This document shows, one piece after another, positions 25,966 to 34,848 of a stretch of DNA of 64,000 bases (positions are counted from its first letter, which is position 1; each line of letters begins with the position of its first letter). A program made the translations under genes and the position numbers. Origin of the DNA: an uncultured Nitrospiraceae bacterium (GTDB taxonomy: Bacteria > Nitrospirota > Thermodesulfovibrionia > Thermodesulfovibrionales > SM23-35); NCBI GenBank assembly GCA_937138415.1, contig CAKZPA010000044.1, positions 1 through 64,000 of the forward strand, given 5' to 3'. The notes below the pieces were generated by a model, which had not been told where the DNA came from, did no database searches, and saw only the letters and a list, made by a program, of their open reading frames with translations.

Positions 25966-27038
25966 AAAATAAGCATAGCATCACCATATGAGAGAAATCT
26001 ATAGCCGAGGCGGATTGCTTCACGATACGCGGCGAAGATTTTGTCCTTCCCGGCGAGCGCGCAGACGAGCATGAGCGGTGTGGAGCGCGGGAGGTGAAAA
26101 TTGGTGATGAGTGCGTCGATGGCCCGAAATGTATACCCAGGGTAAATGAAGAGATCGGTCGTCCCCCTGACGGTGCTGTCCCGTTCCTGCGTCATTTCGC
26201 CAGTGGACTGCGTGAGCGGAACATGCGGCGAGGCAGAAGAGGTACTCGATGCCGAACCATTGCGGTATCTCCCGCTGAAATACCCTTCGAGCGAACGCGT
26301 CGTCGTTGTCCCTACCGCGACGACGCGCCGTCCCGATGCCTTTGCCGAGCGAATTTCGCGGATCAATGCGTCTGGAATCTCGAAGTACTCCCTTTGCATT
26401 TCGTGCGCTTCGACCGAGTGCGTCCGAATGGGTCTGAACGTCCCGACCCCGACATGGAGCGTCAGCTCCCTCACGCTGACGCCGCGGGCGGATAGGCCCT
26501 CCAGGAGCGCCCGGGTAAAGTGAAGGCCCGCTGTCGGCGCCGCGATCGAGCCCTCTTTCTCGGCGTAAACCGTTTGGTACGTTACCTTGTCCGTCTCGTC
26601 GGCTTCACGCCTGATGTACGGCGGCAGCGGCATGGAGCCGTGCGCCCAAATGAGTTCTCTCAGATCCCCCGAGTGCCTGAATTGGGCGGTCTTCCCCTCG
26701 CGCACCTCAACCTCGAAGTCTTCCGCGATGCGCAAGGTACCGGTGAACGCTCTCCTCGTGATGACATCCCACGTGCCATCGGAGCGCTCCCCGACGAGCA
26801 GGATATCGACGACCCTGCCGTTTTCTGTCCTGCCCACGAGCCGGGCCGGGAATACCCTCGTATTGTTGATGACCAGAATGTCACCCTCGCGCAAATACGA
26901 GACGATATCGGCAAAGCGCCTGTGCTCGACCGAGCCGTCACGGTGAAGGACGAGGAGCCTGGAGTCGGCCCTCTCTCTCAATGGTCGGTAAGCGATGAGG
27001 GATTGAGGGAGGTCATAGTCGAAGTCAGCGCTCTTCAT
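25962..27038 (-). CDS. queA: S-adenosylmethionine:tRNA ribosyltransferase-isomerase
   Basis: Transfers and isomerises the ribosyl of SAM onto preQ1 in tRNA, giving epoxyqueuosine. 358 residues from ATG 27038 (MKSADFDYDLPQSLIAYRPL). NNTRVFPARL, AAPTAGLHFT, LHVGVGTFRPI and NFHLPRSTPLMLVCALAG are diagnostic. The upstream open frame lies inside spoIID and is a shadow. With queH three genes upstream in the same operon, both late steps of queuosine synthesis are encoded together. Confidence 0.95.
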   Translation of the reverse strand: MKSADFDYDLPQSLIAYRPLRERADSRLLVLHRDGSVEHRRFADIVSYLREGDILVINNTRVFPARLVGRTENGRVVDILLVGERSDGTWDVITRRAFTGTLRIAEDFEVEVREGKTAQFRHSGDLRELIWAHGSMPLPPYIRREADETDKVTYQTVYAEKEGSIAAPTAGLHFTRALLEGLSARGVSVRELTLHVGVGTFRPIRTHSVEAHEMQREYFEIPDALIREIRSAKASGRRVVAVGTTTTRSLEGYFSGRYRNGSASSTSSASPHVPLTQSTGEMTQERDSTVRGTTDLFIYPGYTFRAIDALITNFHLPRSTPLMLVCALAGKDKIFAAYREAIRLGYRFLSYGDAMLIL

Positions 27039-28023
27039 ACTGCTGGATCTTGGTGCCGGGATAGAAGTACGAGAGGATTTCGGTGTACTTTTTCCCCTCG
27101 CGCGCCATCCGAAGCATGCACCACTGGCAGAGGCCCACGCCATGGCCATAGCCGCTTCCCTGAAAGACGACCTCGTCGCCGGCGAGGGAGAGCCTGAAGT
27201 TGGTACTCGGGAGGCGGTTCCATCCGAGCGCTTTTCTGAAGTCGGTCGCGTTCACGGTGATCGTACCGGAGCCCGTCCTGAGATCGAGCTGTTTCACGCG
27301 GTTCGTCGACGTATAGGAATTGATCGTGACGTCCCGGAGATCCGTGAAGCCGAGGGCCTGGCCTATTTCTTCGAGCCTGATTCTCCGTTCCCACGCCGAA
27401 TACGGCGAGAGATCGCAGGTCGATTCGACCGAGGTGAGGTAAGGGCACTTCTTGCCGAACACCTCTTCGGGGTATTCGGTCCTGCCGCCGCAGGTGGAAT
27501 GGTAGAAGGCTTCGATGACCTTGCCGTCGAAGGTGAGCACCTCTCCTGTGGTCGCGGACACCGCGTACGCGACTCTCGCGTCCGAATTTTTCCCTTTGTA
27601 CGCCTGATGGAGAACGGATGACGCGAGGTGGAAGAGCGAATCCCCGTTCGCCGTTTTTTTGTGGAGGGCGTACGTGCGCGAGACGACCGCCTGCGCCTTC
27701 AGCGCTTCCATGTCCCATTCGGGGTTGACCTCCGCGGCGACGACGTCCCGAACGTACTCCTCGAGGGGAAGCTCGTTAATGATGTACAATCCGTTTTCCC
27801 CCTTCCACACATCGATGTTCCCTTCGTAACGGGAGCCCATGACGAGGAGTTCGCCCTGCATCGAGCCGAGCTTCTCGACCTTTTCCTGCTTCGAAGGGAG
27901 GTTCGGGTACAGGTCATTCACGATCAGTACCTTGATCGTGTTCGGAGCAGAGGCAGGAGCGGCATGTGGAAAGGAGAGGCAAAGCAGGAAAAGGGACAGG
28001 ATGATGAACGGCCAATACGCCAT
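27025..28023 (-). CDS. SpoIID/LytB-domain secreted protein
   Basis: 332 residues from ATG 28023 with a hydrophobic signal segment (MAYWPFIILSLFLLCLSF) and export site near AAPASA. The SpoIID core is clear: PLEEYVRDVVAAEVNPEWDMEALKAQAVVSRTYAL, STCGGRTE and GSGYGHGVGLCQWCMLRMA. Relatives are peptidoglycan lytic transglycosylases or amidase enhancers; in non-spore-formers they modify glycan strands. ATG 28155 (ATGA overlap with the DUF2905 stop) is an alternative start, but the intervening 44 codons resemble repeat sequence. The end overlaps queA by 14 bp. Confidence 0.88.
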   Translation of the reverse strand: MAYWPFIILSLFLLCLSFPHAAPASAPNTIKVLIVNDLYPNLPSKQEKVEKLGSMQGELLVMGSRYEGNIDVWKGENGLYIINELPLEEYVRDVVAAEVNPEWDMEALKAQAVVSRTYALHKKTANGDSLFHLASSVLHQAYKGKNSDARVAYAVSATTGEVLTFDGKVIEAFYHSTCGGRTEYPEEVFGKKCPYLTSVESTCDLSPYSAWERRIRLEEIGQALGFTDLRDVTINSYTSTNRVKQLDLRTGSGTITVNATDFRKALGWNRLPSTNFRLSLAGDEVVFQGSGYGHGVGLCQWCMLRMAREGKKYTEILSYFYPGTKIQQYEER

Positions 28024-28151
28024 AGAGCGAGGGTATCGCGCGGTATCCGCCCACCTCGAATTCCTCGCGGAGACGGCAGGGATCCACGAGTCGCGGATCG
28101 TGCGTTGCGTCATCGCGCGTGCTTCCTCAGCGTTGGTTCGCCGCGTTGTTC

Positions 28152-28379
28152 TCATCTTCTCCCGAAGAGCCAGAAGAGGATCGTCAGGATCACGCTGATG
28201 AGGATGCTCGTGGCGAGCGGAAAATAGAACGTGAAATTTTTCTTCTGGATCAAAAAGTCGCCCGGCAGGCGGCCGAGCCACGGAATTCTCCCCGAGAGGA
28301 GCGCAAGACCGCCGATCGCGATCACGACGACTCCGACAATAATGAGCAGTTTGCCCAACTGCTGCATCCCGTCAGCCAT
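28152..28379 (-). CDS. DUF2905 small membrane protein
   Basis: 75 residues with two membrane helices (about 10-28 and 51-72) flanking GRIPWLGRLPGDFLIQKKNFTFYFP, the hallmark of DUF2905. Function unknown. Its place between queH and spoIID in a ruvCAB operon is conserved in several phyla. Starts 15 bp after the queH stop. Confidence 0.88.
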   Translation of the reverse strand: MADGMQQLGKLLIIVGVVVIAIGGLALLSGRIPWLGRLPGDFLIQKKNFTFYFPLATSILISVILTILFWLFGRR

Positions 28380-28394
28380 GCCGATCTCCTCGTC

Positions 28395-28985
28395 TCATGC
28401 GCGATGTGTTCCTCTTTTGTCTCCGCTCTGCCGCTGCGCCTCGGCCGACGTCTTTCCCCTGCTCCTGTACCGTTCCATTTCGGAATAGATACAGCCGCAG
28501 TACGCTTGCCGGTACAAACCGAGTTCCCTCGATCTGTTCATGCCTTCCTTCCATCCCGGTCTGAAATCGTCCGCGATGAACGGGATTCCATATTGTTCTC
28601 CGATCTCGGTGCCGATGCGCACGAGTGCGTCGAACTTCTGGTAGGGGCTCACGAGGAGTGTCGTCGTGAATCCGTCGAACCCCATGCGCTTCGCCGTTTC
28701 CGCCGTCGAATCGAGCCGCATCGCATAACAGATTGCGCACCGCTCGTCTTCGCGGTGGACGACGGCTCGCAAGAATTCTTTCAGCCCGTAGTGATCGAGG
28801 TACTCGACGTCGATCGCCCACAGCCTCTGGAGCTGGCGGAGTGCATCGCGGCGCTTCACGTATTCCGTGTAAGGGTGAATATTCGGATTATACCAGAATC
28901 CCACGACATCGATGTTCCTGAAGAAAAAACTCTGCAAAGGGAACAGGCTGCAGTTCGCGCAGCAGATGTGCATGAGGAGTTTCAT
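28395..28985 (-). CDS. queH: Epoxyqueuosine reductase QueH
   Basis: Non-cobalamin FeS enzyme (DUF208) for the last step of queuosine synthesis, functionally replacing QueG. 196 residues. The conserved Cys motifs are HICCANC (7-13), [11 protein letters not shown] (about 110-120) and YCGCIYSE (about 170-177), which bind a 4Fe-4S cluster and an extra metal. Overlaps ruvB by 4 bp. Confidence 0.92.
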   Translation of the reverse strand: MKLLMHICCANCSLFPLQSFFFRNIDVVGFWYNPNIHPYTEYVKRRDALRQLQRLWAIDVEYLDHYGLKEFLRAVVHREDERCAICYAMRLDSTAETAKRMGFDGFTTTLLVSPYQKFDALVRIGTEIGEQYGIPFIADDFRPGWKEGMNRSRELGLYRQAYCGCIYSEMERYRSRGKTSAEAQRQSGDKRGTHRA

Positions 28986-30043
28986 GGGCGCGTTTCGCGT
29001 TTTCCTTTGCTCGTCCCGAAGAGGCTGAGTTCGTCCCGATACGGTGCGTCGAGGAGGGCGTATGCCTTCTCCGTCGCCTTTCTTCCCTGCGAGGTCCGTA
29101 TGACGAATCCCGATTTCAGGAGGTACGGCTCGATGACGTCGAGGAGGACGTCGGTCTCGATCTGGAGGGTCGACGCGAGCGCCTCTATGCCCACCGGCCC
29201 CCCCTTATAGTGAAAGACGATCGTGCCGAGGAATTTTCTATCCGTGACACCGAGCCCGAATTCGTCGATACCTTCGAGCGACAACGCCTCGCGGGCGACT
29301 CCCTGCGTGATCCGTCCGTCCGCTCTCACCTGCGCGAAATCGCGGACCCTCTTCAGCAGCCTGTTCGCAACGCGCGGCGTGCCGCGTGCCCTCCTCGCGA
29401 TTTCATAGGCCCCTTCGGAATCGATCGGCACGTTCAGGATCTCCGCCGAACGCTTCACGATGAGGAGGAGGTCCTTCTCGTCGTAGAAATCGAGGTCCCT
29501 CGTGATGCCGAAACGCTCGCGCAGCGGAGACGAGAGGAGGCCAGCGCGCGTCGTGGCGCCGATCAACGTAAACGGCTCGAGGCGGTAACGGTGTGTGCGC
29601 GCGTGCACGCCCTTGTCGAAGATGAAATCGACGGCGAAATCCTCCATGGCGGGATAGAGGAATTCCTCGACATTTTTCGGGATCCTGTGGATCTCGTCGA
29701 TGAAAAGGATATCCCCCTTTTCGAGATGGGTCAGGATCCCCATGAGGTCCCCGCCTTTTTCGAGGGCGGGGCCCGATGACGTGATGATCTTCGTTCCCAT
29801 TTCGTTGGCGATGATGTGCGCCAGCGTCGTTTTCCCGAGCCCCGGGGGACCGTTAAAAAGGACGTGGTCGAGGGCTTCTTTTCTCCGGAGCGCCGCCTCG
29901 ATCGCGATCTTCAGCGTCTCGACGACGTTCGGCTGGCCGATGTACTCGGCGAGGCGCAGAGGCCGGAGAGAAAAGATGATTTCTTCTTCCTCTGCGGTCT
30001 TTTCTTTCAGCCGATCGGGTCTGTCGGATTCTTCGTGGATCAT
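28982..30043 (-). CDS. ruvB: Holliday junction helicase RuvB
   Basis: AAA+ motor that drives branch migration with RuvA. 353 residues. [12 protein letters not shown], Walker [12 protein letters not shown], Walker [26 protein letters not shown] (sensor/arginine-finger region) and a C-terminal winged helix ([24 protein letters not shown]) are seen. Coupled by 4-bp overlaps on both sides to ruvA and queH. Confidence 0.97.
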   Translation of the reverse strand: MIHEESDRPDRLKEKTAEEEEIIFSLRPLRLAEYIGQPNVVETLKIAIEAALRRKEALDHVLFNGPPGLGKTTLAHIIANEMGTKIITSSGPALEKGGDLMGILTHLEKGDILFIDEIHRIPKNVEEFLYPAMEDFAVDFIFDKGVHARTHRYRLEPFTLIGATTRAGLLSSPLRERFGITRDLDFYDEKDLLLIVKRSAEILNVPIDSEGAYEIARRARGTPRVANRLLKRVRDFAQVRADGRITQGVAREALSLEGIDEFGLGVTDRKFLGTIVFHYKGGPVGIEALASTLQIETDVLLDVIEPYLLKSGFVIRTSQGRKATEKAYALLDAPYRDELSLFGTSKGKRETRP

Positions 30044-30660
30044 GGTTTCTGCCCCCGGTACACTTCTTCGAACAATTGCTCCGAAGAGCTTATCGCCGGG
30101 TTCCTCTTCATGGCGTCATCGATCATCCGTCGCGCCTCCATGTGCTTATGGCCGAGCTGGTTGACGAGGACGTCTTCCACTTCCTTCCGGAAATCTTCGA
30201 CGATCTCCGGAGCGCTCTCCACCTGCGGCATGAGAGCGTATTTCGCGACCTTCCCCTTGAGCGTCGCAATGATCTTTTCCGCTTTCCGTTCGCCGATGCC
30301 TTTGAGCTGCCTGAGCGCCTTCGAATCTTTGTCCTCGATCGAGCGGGCGATTTCCCTGATCGGTTTCGTGAGCGCTTTCACGGCGGCGGTGGGTCCGATA
30401 TCTTCGACCGAGATGAAGAGTTCGAAAAATTCTCTGTCGAGAGGCGACTGGAAACCGACGAGGACGGGCTTCGGTTGGCGTTCCGTCTGGTGATACGATA
30501 CGTAGAGTTCTATCGTGCTCCCGTCCGTGTGTTCGTGCCGGATCCTCTTCATGGCGAACGCGGGGATCAGGACCTCGTACCCGATGCCGTTGACGACGAG
30601 CGTGATCCTGTCGTCGTGTGCGGAGCTTTTCTGGATCGTACCTTTCAGATACGAGATCAA
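30040..30660 (-). CDS. ruvA: Holliday junction DNA helicase RuvA
   Basis: Junction-binding tetramer subunit, 206 residues. N-terminal OB fold ([20 protein letters not shown]), helix-hairpin-helix segments ([31 protein letters not shown]) and a C-terminal domain III. Overlaps ruvC and ruvB by 4 bp each. Confidence 0.96.
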   Translation of the reverse strand: MISYLKGTIQKSSAHDDRITLVVNGIGYEVLIPAFAMKRIRHEHTDGSTIELYVSYHQTERQPKPVLVGFQSPLDREFFELFISVEDIGPTAAVKALTKPIREIARSIEDKDSKALRQLKGIGERKAEKIIATLKGKVAKYALMPQVESAPEIVEDFRKEVEDVLVNQLGHKHMEARRMIDDAMKRNPAISSSEQLFEEVYRGQKP

Positions 30661-31151
30661 CGGGCGCCCCTCCCCGTTTTTCGATTGCTTCGGTAATACG
30701 CTGTCAGCGCGAGCGCGAGCGCGTCTGACGCGTGGGAAGATGCGATTGTGCCCGCGTTGAGGAGGCGCTGCACGGTCGATTTTACCTGATATTTGCCCGC
30801 TCCGCCGTAACCGGCGAGCGCGTTCTTGACTTCTCTTGGCGTCAGCTCGATCATGGGTACGTTATGGTCAAAAACCGACAGATATATAATACCCAAAACG
30901 CTTCCCAGCACGATACCGGCTCTCGGGTACCGCATGAGAGAGAACGCCTTTTCGACGGCGATCAGGTCCGGCCTGGTCGAGCGGATCAGGCTCTGCACAT
31001 CGGTGTATATCTGGTGGAGCCGTCGGGAAATGTGATCGCGCGGGGACGTCCTGATGGATCCGCAGGTCACGAGGGAGAGAGAGGTGCCCCCACACGCTAT
31101 GCCGCCGAACCCGGTTGCCGAGAGTCCCGGATCGATCCCGAGGATGATCAT
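30657..31151 (-). CDS. ruvC: Crossover junction endodeoxyribonuclease RuvC
   Basis: Mg-dependent resolvase that cuts Holliday junctions. 164 residues with acidic catalytic residues in LGIDPGLSATGFG (D7), IAVEKAF (near 66) and the C-terminal ASSHASDALALAL. The yebC gene that often precedes ruvC is replaced here by gmhA. Confidence 0.95.
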   Translation of the reverse strand: MIILGIDPGLSATGFGGIACGGTSLSLVTCGSIRTSPRDHISRRLHQIYTDVQSLIRSTRPDLIAVEKAFSLMRYPRAGIVLGSVLGIIYLSVFDHNVPMIELTPREVKNALAGYGGAGKYQVKSTVQRLLNAGTIASSHASDALALALTAYYRSNRKTGRGAR

Positions 31152-31164
31152 CGAACGTGCGGGA

Positions 31165-31755
31165 TCACGATTTTTTCCTCGGGGCCTCGAAGAGGATTTC
31201 CTCCACCATCTGGCACAGCGCGTGACCGAGGACGATATGGGTCTCCTGGATACGAGGGGTATTGTCGGATGGGACGATAAAAGCGTAGTGCGCTTTCGAG
31301 GCGAATTTTTCGCCCCTCGCGCCCGTGAATGCGACGGTGATCAGCCTCTTCTTTTTCGCCGCGTCCATCGCTTTCAAAACATTGGCTGAGTTCCCGCTCG
31401 TGCTCATTGCAATGACCACGTCGCCTTCGTCGGAGAGGGCTTTCAACTGCTTCGCGAATATCTCCGAAAAGTCGTAGTCGTTCGCGACGGCGGTGATGAC
31501 TGCCATGTCGGTCGTAAGGGCGATCGCAGGGAGTCCCGGACGTTCCTTTTTGAACCGATTGACGAATTCCGCGGCGATGTGCGACGCATCCGCCGCACTC
31601 CCCCCGTTCCCGAAGAGGATGAGCTTTTTCCCGTCGTTGAATGCGGATGCGATGGCTTTCGAAACCTCGTAGATCTTCTCGACCGTCGTATCGTCGAGGA
31701 ATGATTCGGTCACCTTGATGCTCTCTTCGAAGATTTTCCGTATCTTGTCCCTCAT
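31165..31755 (-). CDS. gmhA: Sedoheptulose-7-phosphate isomerase (SIS domain)
   Basis: First enzyme of ADP-heptose synthesis for the lipopolysaccharide core, supporting a Gram-negative envelope. 196 residues from ATG 31755. LFGNGGSAADASHIAAEFVNRF and STSGNSANVLKAM are the SIS/GmhA motifs; ALTTDMAVITAVANDY is the active-site loop. First gene of the long minus operon ending at 19983, 13 bp before ruvC. DiaA-like replication factors are related but lack this full pattern. Confidence 0.9.
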   Translation of the reverse strand: MRDKIRKIFEESIKVTESFLDDTTVEKIYEVSKAIASAFNDGKKLILFGNGGSAADASHIAAEFVNRFKKERPGLPAIALTTDMAVITAVANDYDFSEIFAKQLKALSDEGDVVIAMSTSGNSANVLKAMDAAKKKRLITVAFTGARGEKFASKAHYAFIVPSDNTPRIQETHIVLGHALCQMVEEILFEAPRKKS

Positions 31756-31859
31756 GGCGTGGTGAATATCCCTCTTTCCCCGCGAAACGCTAATCCCGAA
31801 TAGAGTAACGCAATGAGCCCTCCCTGTCAACGCGCCGGACGGGCGTCCCGGCGCACGCG

Positions 31860-32939
31860 TCACACATTGAACCTGAAGTGAACGACGTCGCCGTCCCTCA
31901 TTTCGTACGTCTTGCCCTCGAGGCGCACGAGACCTTTTTTTCGTGCAGCGTGCACGTCGCCTGCGGCGGCGAGATCCTCGAACGCTATCACCTCCGCCCG
32001 GATAAATCCGCGTTCGATATCGGAGTGGATCTTCCCCGCCGCTTTCAGCGCCGGGGTTCCGCTCTTGATCGTCCACGCCCTCACTTCGTCGCCCGCGTAC
32101 GTGAAGAAGGTGACGAGACCGAGCGCACGGTGGCATGCGCGGATGAGTTTGCCCGATGCGGGCTCATCCACGCCCAGATCGGCGAGGAACACTTTCCTGT
32201 CATCCGGTGGCAGTTCGGCGATTTCCATCTCCATCTTCCCGCAGAGAAAGAGGAAGGGGAGACGAGGGTAGCGCGAGGAAAGTTCGCTCACGGCCGTTTT
32301 TTCTCTTTCGCCGCCGATATCCCGTTCTCCGCAATTGAGGACGACAATTTCCGGAATCGCCGTCAAAAATTGGAGCGGCCGCATCGCGAGCAGGTCTCTC
32401 TCATCGAAATGACCTTCTCTGATGGGACGCTCGTTTATCAGAATCTCCCTCAGCTTGAGGAGCAGTTTCCGCTCCGCCTCGTCCGGTTTCTTCCCCCGTT
32501 TGGCCGCTTCTTCTATGCGTGCGAAACGTTTTTCGACCAATTCGAGGTCCGCGAACACGAGTTCGATCTCGACCAATTCTATGTCACGGGACGGATCGAG
32601 AGTGCCGAGTGGGTGGGCGACGGCGGGGTGCTCGAACAGCCGCACAACGTGGACGAGCGCATCCGCGTCCTTGATCGCGTCGCACACGAGTCTGTTCTGC
32701 CCGGCGTCGCCTTTCGAGAGTCCGGCGAGGTCCACGTATTCGATGGTCGCGGGGGTCGTCTTTTTCGGTTTGAAGAGAGCCGAGAGGAAATCGAGCCGCG
32801 TATCGGGAACGGGGACAACCCCTCGGTGTATGTCGCCGGGCGGCGTCGGGAAGGTCGTCGTTTCGATGCGTTGACCGGTCAGGGCATTGAAGATGGTCGT
32901 CTTCCCCGAATTTGCGAGACCTATAACAGCGATGTGCAC
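31860..32939 (-). CDS. ychF: YchF/Obg-family ATPase
   Basis: Translation-associated ATPase, 359 residues from GTG 32939 (VHIAVIGLANSGKTTIFNAL). G3 region YVDLAGLSKGDAGQ, and a C-terminal TGS domain ending YEMRDGDVVHFRFNV. In YchF the NKxD motif is altered and ATP is preferred; here VVLNCGERD stands in that place. Divergent from the htrA genes and separated from gmhA by 104 bp without a clear terminator. Confidence 0.9.
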   Translation of the reverse strand: MHIAVIGLANSGKTTIFNALTGQRIETTTFPTPPGDIHRGVVPVPDTRLDFLSALFKPKKTTPATIEYVDLAGLSKGDAGQNRLVCDAIKDADALVHVVRLFEHPAVAHPLGTLDPSRDIELVEIELVFADLELVEKRFARIEEAAKRGKKPDEAERKLLLKLREILINERPIREGHFDERDLLAMRPLQFLTAIPEIVVLNCGERDIGGEREKTAVSELSSRYPRLPFLFLCGKMEMEIAELPPDDRKVFLADLGVDEPASGKLIRACHRALGLVTFFTYAGDEVRAWTIKSGTPALKAAGKIHSDIERGFIRAEVIAFEDLAAAGDVHAARKKGLVRLEGKTYEMRDGDVVHFRFNV

Positions 32940-33030
32940 GTTCGTGCCCTCCTCGGTTGGACGCTCAGCACGCCCTCTGGCGATGCCGCGGTCGTTCGCC
33001 CGGCTCGATCCGTATTTCTCGGGTGATCCG

Positions 33031-33039
33031 TGGTATAGT
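33031..33039 (+). promoter_or_regulatory. Extended -10 promoter of the first htrA gene
   Basis: TGGTATAGT followed by seven A then GTG 33047. The predicted transcript start is about 33046, so the GTG would be a leaderless start. Confidence 0.5.
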
Positions 33040-33046
33040 AAAAAAA

Positions 33047-34537
33047 GTGAAGAGAAATCTCCATTCGGCAATCGATGTGGTCGCGAAGAAAGGGGGGCGT
33101 CGTTCCCATATGCACAGTATACCCCTTTTTTGCGTGACTATCGTCGCGTATCTGTTTCTCTGCGTCTGGGGCATCCCGGCGCATGGAGCGGGAGGAAAAA
33201 CGGGTCCTGACTCTTCGGATGTTCTCTCCCGGATCGGCGAAGAGACCGCGCACATTGTCGATGCAGTGAGACCCGCGGTAGTCAACATCTCGACGACCCG
33301 TACGGTGAGGGTACAGGGTGGAATCAATCCGTTCTTCAACGATCCGTTCTTCCGCAGGTTCTTCGGTGACCAGTTCGGCGTGCCGCGCGAACGGAAGACA
33401 TCGAGTCTCGGTTCGGGTGTCATCGTCGATCCGAAAGGATACATTCTCACGGCGAACCACGTCATTCAGGGCGCTGACGAAATCAGAGTGACGCTTTCTG
33501 ACAAGCGGGAGTACAAAGGGAAGATTATCGGCACGGATGCACTGACGGACATCGGCGTCATCAAGATCGAAGCCGAAAACCTCCCGACGGTACCGTGGGG
33601 GGATTCCGACCGCCTCCGGGTCGGCGAGACGGTCTTCGCTATCGGCAGCCCGTACGGTTTGAGCCAGACGGTCACCATGGGAATCGTCAGCGCGGTCGGT
33701 CGCGCGAACGTCGGCATAGCTGATTACGAAGATTTTATCCAGACGGATGCGGCGATCAATCCCGGAAATTCGGGAGGGGCGCTCGTGAATGCGCGAGGGG
33801 AACTCGTCGGTATTAATAGCGCGATTTTCAGCACGAGCGGCGGGTATCAGGGCATCGGGTTCGCAATCCCGTCAAACATGGCGAGGCCCGTGATGAACAG
33901 CCTCATCCAGAAAGGGAAGGTCGTCCGCGGGTGGCTGGGTGTTACCGTCCAGGGCCTCACCCCTGACCTCGCGCGGCAATTCGGCATGAAAGAGGAGAGA
34001 GGCGTCCTCGTCGGGGATGTCATCGAGGGGAGCCCTGCGGAAAAAGCCGGTATCCAGCGGGGAGACGTGATTCTCGAATTTGGCGGCAAGAAGATCGAGG
34101 ATCCGAACCAGTTCAGGAATAGCGTCTCCGTGACCGAACCCGGCAAGACGGTCGACGTGAAGATCTTGAGGGAGAGCAGAAAAGAGACGGTAAAGGTGAC
34201 CATCGGGGATCTGCCGTCGGACCGCGAGAAGCTGTCGAAGGGGGAGCAGGATAACCTTCTGAGGGGGGTTACGGTTCAGGAGCTGACGCCTGATCTCTGC
34301 GGCAGGCTCAACATTCCGCGGAAGATCAAGGGCGTCCTCGTGACGGAGGTGGAAGAGGAAAGTTTCGCCGCGATGGTCCTCGTGAGGGGAGACGTCATTC
34401 AAGAGATCAACAAGCGCAAAGTGACGAGCCTCGCCGAGTACGAACAAGCGGTCTCGTCGATTAAGCCGGGTGCGGACGTTTTGCTCCTCGTCTTCAGGGG
34501 TGGGTCGTCCCTCTACGTCACGCTGTCGAACCGGTAA
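33047..34537 (+). CDS. HtrA/DegP-family periplasmic serine protease (copy 1)
   Basis: Envelope quality-control protease with two PDZ domains. From GTG 33047 it has 496 residues; ATG 33110 is the alternative (475). I prefer 33047 because the -10 box sits 7 bp ahead and the basic stretch KKGGRRSH gives the signal peptide a charged n-region. The trypsin-like triad is complete: TANHVIQG (His), TDALTDIGVIKI (Asp), NPGNSGGALV (Ser). PDZ1 begins at WLGVTVQGLTPDLARQFG and PDZ2 near LLRGVTVQELTPDL. FFNDPFFRRFFGD is the DegQ-like LA loop. It is followed by a close paralogue in tandem. Confidence 0.93.
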   Translation: MKRNLHSAIDVVAKKGGRRSHMHSIPLFCVTIVAYLFLCVWGIPAHGAGGKTGPDSSDVLSRIGEETAHIVDAVRPAVVNISTTRTVRVQGGINPFFNDPFFRRFFGDQFGVPRERKTSSLGSGVIVDPKGYILTANHVIQGADEIRVTLSDKREYKGKIIGTDALTDIGVIKIEAENLPTVPWGDSDRLRVGETVFAIGSPYGLSQTVTMGIVSAVGRANVGIADYEDFIQTDAAINPGNSGGALVNARGELVGINSAIFSTSGGYQGIGFAIPSNMARPVMNSLIQKGKVVRGWLGVTVQGLTPDLARQFGMKEERGVLVGDVIEGSPAEKAGIQRGDVILEFGGKKIEDPNQFRNSVSVTEPGKTVDVKILRESRKETVKVTIGDLPSDREKLSKGEQDNLLRGVTVQELTPDLCGRLNIPRKIKGVLVTEVEEESFAAMVLVRGDVIQEINKRKVTSLAEYEQAVSSIKPGADVLLLVFRGGSSLYVTLSNR

Positions 34538-34848
34538 CCGGGTACCCAATCACGCAGGTCACGGGTATGGATGGCGGGAGAAAAACCATTGTTTGGTTCC
34601 CCCGGGTACGCCGGCAAGGTGACCTCACCAATCGTTCTCTGTCGATAACGCTCACCGGCACAGTCGTGATCACTCGTCGGCTCGAACGCCGTTTCGCAGA
34701 ATGTTTTCACCTTTCGAGGCGCGAGCATCCGGCGGACATACCTGCTAAGTGGCCTCCTTTTCATAGCTTTTTCACACTCTCTTCGTAATTTCTTCATAAA
34801 AAAGAGCTACCCTTTTAAGAAAAAAACAAGAGGTCCGGGAAAAAGAAC
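34538..34848. other. Intergenic region between tandem htrA genes
   Basis: 311 bp with no credible gene. It starts with the palindrome GGGTACCC and ends with an AT-rich tract (TTTTTCACACTCTCTTCGTAATTTC) that could hold the promoter of the second htrA. AGAGGTCCGGG ahead of ATG 34849 is its ribosome-binding site. No regulator site could be recognised. Confidence 0.5.
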
